Positions 1 through 5,464 of a stretch of 7,707 nucleotides of DNA are shown piece after piece (the stretch's first letter is position 1; every line of letters begins with the position of its first letter). Source of the stretch: GWA2-49-15 sp964359085 (GTDB taxonomy: Bacteria > Bdellovibrionota > Bacteriovoracia > Bacteriovoracales > Bacteriovoracaceae); assembly GCA_964359085.1 (NCBI GenBank), contig CAYHRT010000197.1, positions 1 to 7,707 of the forward strand, read 5' to 3'. The notes below the pieces were generated by a model. The model was not told the DNA's origin, did no database searches, and saw only the letters and a program-made list of their open reading frames with translations. The translations under genes and the position numbers were made by a program.

Positions 1-2
1 TT

Positions 3-261
3 TATGGGGTTGAAACCAAAAGGCTAAATGAACAGGTTAAAAGAAACATTGACCGCTTCCCAAAAGATTTTATGTTTCAACCAGAGTCTACGAGCTGGCC
101 ATTTTGTGGTCGCAAATTCCGACTGCAAAACTCGCAAGCAGCTTAAATTATAAGACTCGAACGCTCCCTATGGTTTTTACGGAAACTGTGTGGCGATGCT
201 TTCAAGTATCTTGCATAGTCAGGATGCCGTGCAAATTAATATTGCAATAATACGAACTATT
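3..261 (+). pseudogene. Decayed ORF6N-domain (phage/KilA-N-type) gene remnant
   Basis: Three reading frames must be joined to recover one protein family. Positions 3-80 read YGVETKRLNEQVKRNIDRF followed by PKDFMFQ, the hallmark N-terminal block of ORF6N domains. That frame then hits a stop at 144-146. Positions 125-187 in the next frame read AKLASSLNYKTRTLPMVFTE and T. Positions 190-261 in the third frame read VAMLSSILHSQDAVQINIAI and IRT. Together these match the usual order RFPxDFMFQ, RTLPYVFTETGVAML, then S..A..INIxIxRT. The second frameshift is explained by one missing G in the ETG-VAM stretch. ORF6N domains are DNA-binding modules of phage and mobile-element regulators. The start lies outside the window and the sequence after the domain is lost, so no functional product is expected. 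Confidence 0.8.
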
Positions 262-283
262 CTACCCTATTTTCCCACGCTCG

Positions 284-347
284 TGAGTATTTTCCATAGC
301 ACTATCATTTACTAATGAGTATTTGATAGTTGACTATCATTTACCAA
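284..347. repeat. Two tandem 32-bp imperfect direct repeats
   Basis: Units 284-315 and 316-347 agree at 24 of 32 positions by hand alignment. Each unit starts with TGAGTATTT and carries ACTATCATTTAC at its end (301-312 and 333-344), with a variable centre of about eight bases. An inverted copy of the second motif lies at 319-330 with 10 of 12 bases kept. The repeats fill the gap between the ORF6N remnant and the DUF4143 fragment. They could be operator half-sites left from a lost regulator gene, or scar sequence at the deletion junction. Confidence 0.6.
301..330. promoter_or_regulatory. 30-bp imperfect palindrome, operator-like
   Basis: The arms are ACTATCA-tt-TACT and AGTA-tt-TGATAGT around a four-base centre, so 11 of 13 arm positions pair. 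The palindrome is 28 bases upstream of the DUF4143 fragment and overlaps the 32-bp tandem repeats. Its size and symmetry suit binding by a dimeric repressor, but no cognate regulator is in the window and no clear -10 box was found beside it. Confidence 0.4.
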
Positions 348-358
348 TCACGTAGCCC

Positions 359-919
359 ATGGAACTTTTGGCGGATAACCTTCCTTCTCGAATAGGTTCA
401 CCCCTTTCAATTAAAAATTTGTCAAATGATCTCGAGGCCCATCACGCTACTATAAAAAATTGGCTACAGATTTTAGATAATGTTTATCTTTCTTTTAGGA
501 TTTCTCCCTATGGTTCTCCTAAAATTCGAGCAGTAAAAAAAGAACAAAAGCTTTATCTATGGGACTGGAGCACTGTTGACGAAAAAGGAATTCGTTTCGA
601 AAATATGGTGGCAAGTCACCTGTTGAAATATTGTCATTTCCTAGAAGATTCAGAAGGTGAGAAAATGGAACTTCGCTTTTTAAGAGATACTGACAAGAGA
701 GAGGTTGATTTTGTCGTAATAAAAAATAATAGACCTTGTTTTGCCGTCGAATGTAAGACGGGAGAAAAAAATCTCTCTCCTCATATTGGATATTTTAAAA
801 CGAGAACCCCCATTCCTCATTTTTATCAAGTGCATTTGGGTTCAAAACATATTGAAATTGATGAGCGGAGCACCATTCTTCCATTCGGAAGATTTTGTCA
901 GGACCTCAAACTTCCTTGA
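359..919 (+). CDS. N-terminally truncated AAA ATPase, DUF4143 part only (probable gene remnant)
   Basis: The 186-residue frame matches the C-terminal half of the widespread AAA_14/DUF4143 ATP-binding proteins, which are usually about 380-420 residues. Visible features are a helix-turn-helix at about residues 15-39 (SIKNLSNDLEAHHATIKNWL), the family block KKEQKLYLWDW at 60-70, RFENMVASHLLK at 79-90, and a PD-(D/E)XK-like core with D117, E131 and K133. It ends normally with YQVHLG and a short tail. The Walker A/B ATPase domain of roughly 190 residues is absent: an in-frame TAG lies at 353-355 and an ORF6N remnant lies before it. ATG 359 is therefore probably an internal methionine of a beheaded gene, and no ribosome-binding site precedes it. 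Full-length members are proposed to act in mobile or defence-related contexts, but their role is not firmly known. Whether this fragment is expressed is unknown. Confidence 0.75.
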   Translation: MELLADNLPSRIGSPLSIKNLSNDLEAHHATIKNWLQILDNVYLSFRISPYGSPKIRAVKKEQKLYLWDWSTVDEKGIRFENMVASHLLKYCHFLEDSEGEKMELRFLRDTDKREVDFVVIKNNRPCFAVECKTGEKNLSPHIGYFKTRTPIPHFYQVHLGSKHIEIDERSTILPFGRFCQDLKLP

Positions 920-949
920 AAAATTTGTATTCCAGAAGGTTCTGAAGAA

Positions 950-972
950 GGTTCCATGACCCCTTTGGGACC
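950..972 (+). repeat. Left REP-like hairpin of the RAYT unit
   Basis: The 23-base hairpin has stem GGTTCCA pairing with TGGGACC (one G:T pair) around a nine-base loop. It is the inverted counterpart of 1678-1699, identical at 21 of 22 bases. A second GGTTC motif lies just upstream at 938-942. Confidence 0.75.
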
Positions 973-1033
973 ATGCGCAATAATAATATCTGTTCCAAAA
1001 ATGAATTTTTCAACGCAAACGCCATCGCTCTAA

Positions 1034-1062
1034 TTGCAGAAAAAAAACATTGCAGTTAAATA
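1034..1062 (+). promoter_or_regulatory. Possible promoter of the RAYT transposase
   Basis: TTGCAG (1034-1039) and TAAATA (1057-1062) are separated by 17 bases. The -10-like box is only seven bases before the ATG, so a transcript from here would be nearly leaderless, in keeping with the absence of a ribosome-binding site. The match is moderate and could be chance in an A-rich stretch. Confidence 0.3.
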
Positions 1063-1069
1063 ACCCCGT

Positions 1070-1669
1070 ATGCCAAGGAAACCTCTAATCAGATCGAACT
1101 CACATCTCTATCACGTCACGACTCGATCCAATGATCAGCACTGGTTCGCTCTGCCGCTGGAGCAAGTCTGGGAACTCTCCATAAAGTCGTTGGTCTTGGC
1201 CAATCAGGACTATCCAGCAGATATCTATCAATACGTTTTAATGGCCAATCATTACCATCTCCTGATTCGAACACCCGACAGCAATCTGGACCAATTCATG
1301 TACGTCTTTAACAAAAAGTTTAGTGAACAACTTCAAAGATCGTCTGGACGTATCAATCGGATGTTTGGCTCTCGTTACAAATGGAGTCTTATTGAAAACC
1401 GCAAGTATCTATTGAATGTGTATCGTTATGTTTATCAAAATCCAGTGAGGGCACGTGTTAGCAAAAAATGTGAAGACTATCCCTATTCCTGTCTTTACTA
1501 TCGCTGCAAAAAGCTGGACTTGGGATTTCCTGCGCAGAATCTCTTGGGCCTTGGTCCCGAAATAATGCAATTTCTCAATGAGAAAGGTGAGACGCAAAAA
1601 GATGAACAAATAAAAAAGGGGCTTCATAAGGCGCGATTCAAAGAACTATCGGCTGCACGAGATTACTGA
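1070..1669 (+). CDS. REP-associated tyrosine transposase (RAYT), Y1/IS200-like HUH nuclease
   Basis: The 199-residue product belongs to the Y1 transposase superfamily (PF01797), the domesticated RAYT/TnpA-REP branch. The N-terminus MPRKPLIRSNSHLYHVTTRS is typical of RAYTs. The HUH metal-binding motif is H61-Y62-H63 in ANHYHLLIRT. The catalytic tyrosine is probably Y120 in YRYVYQNPVRA, aligned to the family pattern YxxxNPVRA. Length is normal and the frame is uninterrupted, so the enzyme looks intact. RAYTs nick and join single-stranded DNA at REP hairpins, and the gene sits between two matching inverted hairpins. ATG 1070 is chosen because the family begins MPRK/MPRR. No Shine-Dalgarno sequence precedes it, suggesting low expression. 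The last 40 or so residues are charged and poorly conserved. Confidence 0.88.
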   Translation: MPRKPLIRSNSHLYHVTTRSNDQHWFALPLEQVWELSIKSLVLANQDYPADIYQYVLMANHYHLLIRTPDSNLDQFMYVFNKKFSEQLQRSSGRINRMFGSRYKWSLIENRKYLLNVYRYVYQNPVRARVSKKCEDYPYSCLYYRCKKLDLGFPAQNLLGLGPEIMQFLNEKGETQKDEQIKKGLHKARFKELSAARDY

Positions 1670-1677
1670 CGCATACA

Positions 1678-1699
1678 GTCCCAAAGGTGTCATGGAACC
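1678..1699 (-). repeat. Right REP-like hairpin of the RAYT unit
   Basis: The reverse complement matches 950-971 at 21 of 22 positions (C versus A at the twelfth base). It begins eight bases after the transposase stop codon. Further GAACC motifs follow at 1708-1712 and 1718-1722, so the repeat array runs right up to the stop codon of the convergent DUF218 gene. Confidence 0.75.
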
Positions 1700-1722
1700 A
1701 TCAAGAAGAACCATAAAGAACC

Positions 1723-2532
1723 CTAGATCTTCCCCGTAAGTTTATAGGCCACACGACCGATCAACTCATGCAGAGCTTGGCGCAGAAGTTCCATATTTGA
1801 GTCATCAAAAGAACACAAATCTTCGGTTAAAGGAATGGTGTAGTAATGGGCCGGGAAGGCCTCAGGCGCAATGCCTAGCTTTTTGTAAATCCCCATCACT
1901 CGCGGCAGATGGATTCCTGTCGTAGAGACATAGGTAAGGCGAGGATGGAGCACTTGCAGAATCTCTTGAACGCTCAAGGCCTCTTCAAAGGAATTGCGGG
2001 TGGCCCGAGTGACGTGGATGCGTGAGGGATCGAGGCCCATATCGAGCGCAAATTTCTCCATGCTCGGGCCTTCATTCAAACCTTCCTCTTCGCTGGGTTC
2101 CTCCGGCAGACCATGGGACACAATATAGTGAACATTGGGATAAATCTTGCCCCAAATAAAGGGGGTGGCAAAGCGGGAGAAGTTGGACAAAAACTTAAAA
2201 TGTTGAATGCTCTTTTTATAACGGGCCACCCCTCCCGCCAGCACTACAATAGCGACAGGATGATCGGGATCTTTTTTAACTGCCTCTTCAAACTTTTCCC
2301 GAGTCAAAAGAGGAATTTCACTTTCAATCATATGCGCTAGCAATGGCCCGAGCGGTGAAGAAATCAACAACATCGCCCAAAGAGGTGAACCAAGAAGAAA
2401 GAATCGCAACCAACGCTTTTGAATTACCCATCGATTTTTCAAGAGAACCAAAAAGGGAAGCAGGCATGACAGTGTCAAAATGAAAAAAGGCGAAATAAAT
2501 AAATTAACAATTTTTGAAATAATGACAAACAT
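1723..2532 (-). CDS. ElyC/SanA/YdcF-family (DUF218) inner-membrane protein
   Basis: The 269-residue product has two N-terminal hydrophobic segments (about residues 5-32 and 43-62) followed by a DUF218 domain (about 93-265). Family marks are AIVVLAGGVA (94-103), RNSFEEAL (179-186, matching the usual S-NT-EEA block), YVSTTGIHLPRVMGIYKKLG (201-220, matching the TSAxHMPRAxxxF block), and LHELIGRVAYKLTGKI at the C-terminus. E. coli ElyC is linked to envelope and peptidoglycan integrity at low temperature; the biochemical activity of the family is unsettled. The ATG is 14 bases after the methyltransferase stop and no clear Shine-Dalgarno sequence is seen, so translation is probably coupled to the gene before it. 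The 3' end abuts the RAYT repeat unit. Which family member it equals cannot be decided here. Confidence 0.8.
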   Translation of the reverse strand: MFVIISKIVNLFISPFFILTLSCLLPFLVLLKNRWVIQKRWLRFFLLGSPLWAMLLISSPLGPLLAHMIESEIPLLTREKFEEAVKKDPDHPVAIVVLAGGVARYKKSIQHFKFLSNFSRFATPFIWGKIYPNVHYIVSHGLPEEPSEEEGLNEGPSMEKFALDMGLDPSRIHVTRATRNSFEEALSVQEILQVLHPRLTYVSTTGIHLPRVMGIYKKLGIAPEAFPAHYYTIPLTEDLCSFDDSNMELLRQALHELIGRVAYKLTGKI

Positions 2533-2546
2533 GCCGGTTCAGTATT

Positions 2547-3695
2547 TCACACTGAGGCACCAAAACGCAAACGGGCAGCGTAAAAACAATCCCACCCTCT
2601 TGGCCCGGACAAGAAGCTCTTCTCTTCTTCCAAGCTCCACCCAGGATTGCGCGCCAGAAAGGATTTTATCTGGTGATGATTTTCATCGGCGACAAAAGTA
2701 CAGGTGGCATAGAGTAAGGCCCCACCGGGTCGAACGGTATTTTTGTAGAGTTCGAGCAATTCCTTTTGCATTTTCACTAACTCCTGAATCTTCCCAGAAG
2801 TGCATTGCCACTTGCGCTCGGGATGGCGACGGATCACGCCCAGACCAGAACACGGGACATCCAGTAAGACGGCATCGAAAACCAAATCGACAATAGGTGC
2901 CAGGCGGGTGCGCACGATCGAAACCCGGGCATCACGACAGCGCACCTCAATTTGCCTGAGCTTCAGCTCGGCGATATCAGAAGCCGTAATCTGTCCTTGG
3001 TTTTTCATGAGCTGGGCCAGGTGCAAGGTTTTGCCACCATTGCCAGCACAGGCATCCAGCACTCGATCGTGTGGCTTCACCTGGAGCATGGGGGCAATTT
3101 GCTGGGAACCCAAATCTTGCACTTCAAACAGACCGGCCGGAAAAAGATTCTCATTGGTGGCCTTTTTAAAGGCCGCGCGATCCACCACTTTGAGCGCATC
3201 TCCCATCACTTCCGCCAAAACGCCCTTATCTTGCAAAAGGCGCGCAAGAGTCGATGCCGAATTCTTCAAGGTATTCGCGCGCAAAAAGATAGGGGCCTCT
3301 TGATTTAAGGCACACAGAACTTCTTCTGTCGTTTGGTCCGCCATCCAATCGGGAAAAGATTCATGGTCGTTGAAAGAAAGGGGAATATTATTTTCAACTT
3401 TTTCGGCATAGTCATGTTCACGCGCCCAGGCGGTCAGGACATGCGGTACATGCTCTTTGGTCCAAACGGCACCATCACGCCAGGGGTGACCACTCATGGC
3501 CAAATATTTGCGCCAGAAACGCACGCAATCATAGACCATCTGACCGATCAAACGCCGATCACGGCTTCCCCACTTGGGATTTTTTTTATAGACGGATTTG
3601 ACAGTCTGATCGAGAGGGAGTCCCTCCAGCATAATCTGCGCGATGATCCCTATGGCCCCATCCCAAATGGGCCGATGAATTACTAATGAGGCCAT
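2547..3695 (-). CDS. rsmB: RsmB-type RNA (16S rRNA) cytosine-C5 methyltransferase, RsmB/NOP family
   Basis: The 382-residue product reads as an S-adenosylmethionine-dependent RNA m5C methyltransferase; in E. coli RsmB modifies C967 of 16S rRNA. A degenerate NusB-like N-terminal part (about 10-130, with KWGSRDRRLIGQMVYDCVRF) precedes the catalytic domain. Visible motifs are FLRANTLK (137-144), VQDLGSQ (192-198), the SAM site DACAGNGGKT (214-223), D240 for the ribose, DVPCSGLGVIRRHPERKW (279-296) with C282, and YATC (329-332) with nucleophile C332. The C-terminal GWDCFYAARL replaces the usual GxDGFFxA. The start is uncertain. The frame is open back to a TTG at 3746, but those 17 extra codons lie in a MITE-like element, so ATG 3695 is preferred although it too lies in the element's arm and lacks a Shine-Dalgarno sequence. 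The orthology to RsmB proper, rather than another RsmB/NOP paralogue, is likely but not proven. Confidence 0.85.
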   Translation of the reverse strand: MASLVIHRPIWDGAIGIIAQIMLEGLPLDQTVKSVYKKNPKWGSRDRRLIGQMVYDCVRFWRKYLAMSGHPWRDGAVWTKEHVPHVLTAWAREHDYAEKVENNIPLSFNDHESFPDWMADQTTEEVLCALNQEAPIFLRANTLKNSASTLARLLQDKGVLAEVMGDALKVVDRAAFKKATNENLFPAGLFEVQDLGSQQIAPMLQVKPHDRVLDACAGNGGKTLHLAQLMKNQGQITASDIAELKLRQIEVRCRDARVSIVRTRLAPIVDLVFDAVLLDVPCSGLGVIRRHPERKWQCTSGKIQELVKMQKELLELYKNTVRPGGALLYATCTFVADENHHQIKSFLARNPGWSLEEEKSFLSGPRGWDCFYAARLRFGASV

Positions 3696-3865
3696 AAGTA
3701 TGTACACAGATTTCGAGCGAATTTTGCGCCGAGACAAGGAGGACAAGTTGAAAAACCCGAGGCGTATCCGCTGTGATACGGCGAGGTTTTTTCAACGATG
3801 GCCGACGAAGGCGCAGGCCAAAAGACGCCGAAAGATGTATACATACTTATGGCCTCGTTAGTAAT
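3679..3865. mobile_element. MITE-like element with 30-bp terminal inverted repeats
   Basis: The arms 3679-3708 and 3836-3865 are inverted copies agreeing at 28 of 30 bases; each contains GAGGCCATAAGTATGTA. Between them are 127 bases with no gene and with a strong central hairpin (3747-3796). Partial pairing continues inside the arms, so the whole 187 bp is a long imperfect palindrome. This fits a non-autonomous miniature inverted-repeat element, because no transposase with such ends is in the window. Only a possible AT dinucleotide duplication is seen at the edges. The right arm contains the stop codon of the gene at 3858-4307 and the left arm contains ATG 3695 of the methyltransferase gene. 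Confidence 0.65.
3747..3796. terminator. Central hairpin of the MITE-like element, possible bidirectional terminator
   Basis: Outer arms GTTGAAAAAC (3747-3756) and GTTTTTTCAAC (3786-3796) pair with one bulged base. An inner stem CGTATC (3763-3768) pairs with GATACG (3775-3780) around a six-base loop. The stem end is rich in T on both strands (six T on plus, five on minus). It could end transcription from the gene at 3858-4307 before the methyltransferase gene, but the T runs are inside the paired stem, so efficiency is uncertain. Confidence 0.4.
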
Positions 3866-4307
3866 AGCACGAAATCAATTCGCCCATCTCGGTATTGGGA
3901 GCATCGATGACAACCTGCTTTAAATAAGCGCGAAATTCTTTTCCTTCACGCTTGAGCACGGCCATCTCACCCGAGCCATCATCACTCGTTATATAAACGC
4001 AAATCCCAACGATGCCTTCGCTATTTTTAATATTATCCTTAACAACGCGAGAGGCTTGCTTATAGGAGAAGCAACTATCGGCAGGTAAGAGCGAATCGCC
4101 TGCACGTTGGATTAATCCTGTAACCTGTGTTTTGCCGGCCTCTGTGCCAATCACAAAAACCAATTCTTTTACAGCGTTCCCTTCTTTCGGAGCACACATG
4201 ACAGTCTTCAGGCCTAAAGCATAAGCATTTGAGATTGCCAGGGATATAATTGCCAAGGCCACAAACGATCCCACAATGGACCCAAAGAAACTCAATATTC
4301 TGAACAT
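3858..4307 (-). CDS. Small exported protein with four cysteines, function unknown
   Basis: I do not recognise the family. The 149-residue product starts with a clear Sec signal peptide: MFR, a hydrophobic core to about residue 26, and a signal peptidase I site AYA at 28-30. The mature part of about 119 residues has four cysteines (C38, C79, C103, C147), which could form two disulfides in the periplasm, and reads as a mixed alpha/beta domain (VKELVFVIGTE, GIVGICVYITS, FRAYLKQVVI). The frame is open to 4409, but ATG 4307 is chosen because AAAGGGG stands four bases before it and the signal peptide begins there. Its last codons (TAT TAC TAA) are in the arm of the MITE-like element, so the original C-terminus may have been slightly different. 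It is divergently transcribed from the transglutaminase-like operon across 141 bases. Confidence 0.7.
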   Translation of the reverse strand: MFRILSFFGSIVGSFVALAIISLAISNAYALGLKTVMCAPKEGNAVKELVFVIGTEAGKTQVTGLIQRAGDSLLPADSCFSYKQASRVVKDNIKNSEGIVGICVYITSDDGSGEMAVLKREGKEFRAYLKQVVIDAPNTEMGELISCYY

Positions 4308-4311
4308 ACAA

Positions 4312-4318
4312 CCCCTTT
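4312..4318 (-). promoter_or_regulatory. Ribosome-binding site fixing start 4307
   Basis: AAAGGGG on the minus strand lies four bases before ATG 4307. It favours this start over the upstream in-frame ATG at 4409, which would bury the signal peptide 34 residues inside the protein. Confidence 0.65.
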
Positions 4319-4438
4319 CGTTTGAATTTTGAATGAGTTGTGCCACAAACAGAACTCTTTGCCTGGCCAGTATGTATTTTTTTACCTTCCCACTATTATT
4401 ATCGCGCAATGTGCCATAAGGTCCGCCCCCAACCTTTT

Positions 4439-4445
4439 GGAGGAG
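4439..4445 (+). promoter_or_regulatory. Ribosome-binding site fixing start 4449
   Basis: GGAGGAG lies about five bases (from GGAGG) before ATG 4449. It favours the start that begins directly with the signal peptide and rejects the 40-codon upstream extension to 4329. Confidence 0.75.
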
Positions 4446-4448
4446 CCT

Positions 4449-5096
4449 ATGCTAATAAAACCCTTGGCCGCTATCTTGTTGACTCTCACCGCTTTAAATT
4501 CCCTGGATGCCCTGGCAGGCAATCTCGCCAGTCGAGTCAATCAAGCGCGCCAACGTTGCCTAAAACCGCGCCAAAATGGCCTCACGGTAGAATTTAAAAA
4601 ACCACCTACGGGTATGGTTCAGCATTATCGTGCCAGCACCACCCAGCGGGCCCTCTTCCCTATTTATCGCGGCATCATTGACGAATTTGGCAGTGTTTTA
4701 CAAGGAATGATTTCGGGCGGTGATGAGTTCGCAGTTCGCCCCTATCTCCATTCAATAGCTCGGGATCTCAAGGCCAAACAGACAAGAGAAGGACTCACCA
4801 GCGCCCAAACTATCTGTCTGGCCAGTTGTGTGACGAATATCCTGATGGAACCGGATGAAGATGTCTTTCCCACAACCTCCATGGACATGGCAGTGGCCGA
4901 TGGTAAAGGATTTTGTCGGCATTACATGATGACGACCAAATACATGCTCGATCGAATGAGTATACAAACCCGTGCAGGGTTTAGCTGGGATCACACTTTC
5001 CTCTACTTCAATCACGGCCAGCGCAAATATATTTTTGACCCAACTGTAAGTGATGGGATGTCTGATTGTGCTTTTTTTAGCACAGAAAATCTTTGA
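4449..5096 (+). CDS. Exported transglutaminase-like cysteine protein
   Basis: The 215-residue product has a Sec signal peptide (residues 1-23, ending ALA before GN). Its C-terminal half carries the transglutaminase-like pattern: GKGFCRHYMMTTKYML with candidate nucleophile C156, a short spacer, FSWDHTFLYF with H182, then KYIFDPT with D197. Spacing and order suit the Cys-His-Asp triad of the transglutaminase/papain-like superfamily, whose bacterial members hydrolyse or cross-link amide bonds. Substrate and reaction are not evident. Four more cysteines (C37, C123, C127, C207) could form disulfides in the periplasm. The domain is compact and ends only 18 residues after D197. It is the first gene of an operon: the next gene starts within a few bases of its stop and the third overlaps the second, so the enzyme probably works with the two lipoproteins at the envelope. 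The superfamily call is from motif reading only. Confidence 0.68.
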   Translation: MLIKPLAAILLTLTALNSLDALAGNLASRVNQARQRCLKPRQNGLTVEFKKPPTGMVQHYRASTTQRALFPIYRGIIDEFGSVLQGMISGGDEFAVRPYLHSIARDLKAKQTREGLTSAQTICLASCVTNILMEPDEDVFPTTSMDMAVADGKGFCRHYMMTTKYMLDRMSIQTRAGFSWDHTFLYFNHGQRKYIFDPTVSDGMSDCAFFSTENL

Positions 5097-5098
5097 TT

Positions 5099-5464
5099 AT
5101 GACTATGACCATGACCCAGAAACGCCTGTTGCTGGTTTTGATCCTCATCGTGCAAAGCTGTGCATCCTACCAGACAGCACAGCAGATCAAGATAGTGTCC
5201 TTTGATTTTGATAAAGATAAAAATTTTACTCAAGGCACCTCTATCGGCCCCATTAAAGGCGAAGCTTGCGCTTGGACTATTTTCGGCCACCAGATAGGAG
5301 AGTCCCCTACAGTGGAACGCGCCATTAGTATGGCCCGCAATCGCAATCATAAGGACGGGCAGCAATTGCGCTACATCAATAACCTGAGCAGCAACATGAA
5401 GAGCTTTAACGCAGGCGTGCTTTCAAAACAATGCGTCACAGTGACAGGGATAGGTTACTTATGA
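5099..5464 (+). CDS. TRL-like small lipoprotein
   Basis: The 121-residue product has a lipoprotein signal: basic QKR, hydrophobic LLLVLILIV, then QSC with lipidation at C21. The mature part resembles the TRL-like family (PF13146): IGPIKGEACAWTIFGHQIGE (49-68), then an AI..A segment and a C-terminal CVTVTG (112-117). In that family the pattern GP...KGEAC...GxxxGD...A...CVxVxG is typical. Two mature cysteines (C57 and C112) could pair. Function of the family is unknown. Three ATG codons (5099, 5105, 5111) are in frame and a TTG at 5093 overlaps the previous stop. ATG 5099, three bases after that stop, is preferred, with translation probably coupled because no good Shine-Dalgarno sequence is seen. 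It overlaps the next gene by four bases. Confidence 0.7.
   Translation: MTMTMTQKRLLLVLILIVQSCASYQTAQQIKIVSFDFDKDKNFTQGTSIGPIKGEACAWTIFGHQIGESPTVERAISMARNRNHKDGQQLRYINNLSSNMKSFNAGVLSKQCVTVTGIGYL

Larger units (their letters stand above)
950..1699 (+). mobile_element. REP-associated tyrosine transposase (RAYT) unit with flanking inverted REPs
   Basis: One Y1 transposase gene is bracketed by two REP-like hairpins in inverted orientation (950-972 and 1678-1699). Their shared 22 bases differ at one position only. Outside each hairpin a further GGTTCT motif lies 12-13 bases away (938-943 on the left; as AGAACC at 1707-1712 on the right, with another AGAACC at 1717-1722). The right side ends against the stop codon of the minus-strand DUF218 gene at 1723. 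This layout is what is known for RAYT/REPtron units, in which the transposase acts on its cognate REP hairpins as single-stranded DNA. Confidence 0.75.

Noticed and set aside
284..347. CRISPR-like array, from repeats of period 32.
   Set aside because: Only two imperfect units exist, the variable centre is about eight bases, and no cas gene or further repeat is present.
2800..3686. Plus-strand open frames opposite the methyltransferase gene (2800-3303, 2952-3308, 3333-3686).
   Set aside because: They are antisense to a clearly conserved RsmB-type gene, have no recognisable domain and no ribosome-binding sites.
3696..3746. Extension of the methyltransferase N-terminus by 17 codons to a TTG start.
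   Set aside because: The added residues are encoded by the MITE-like element and the TTG has no ribosome-binding site.
4308..4448. Promoters for the two divergent genes.
   Set aside because: AT-rich stretches such as TATTAT at 4394-4399 occur, but no -35/-10 pair with acceptable spacing could be supported for either direction.
5012..5365. Minus-strand open frame of 117 codons across the operon.
   Set aside because: It lies opposite two well-supported plus-strand genes with signal sequences and shows no family resemblance.
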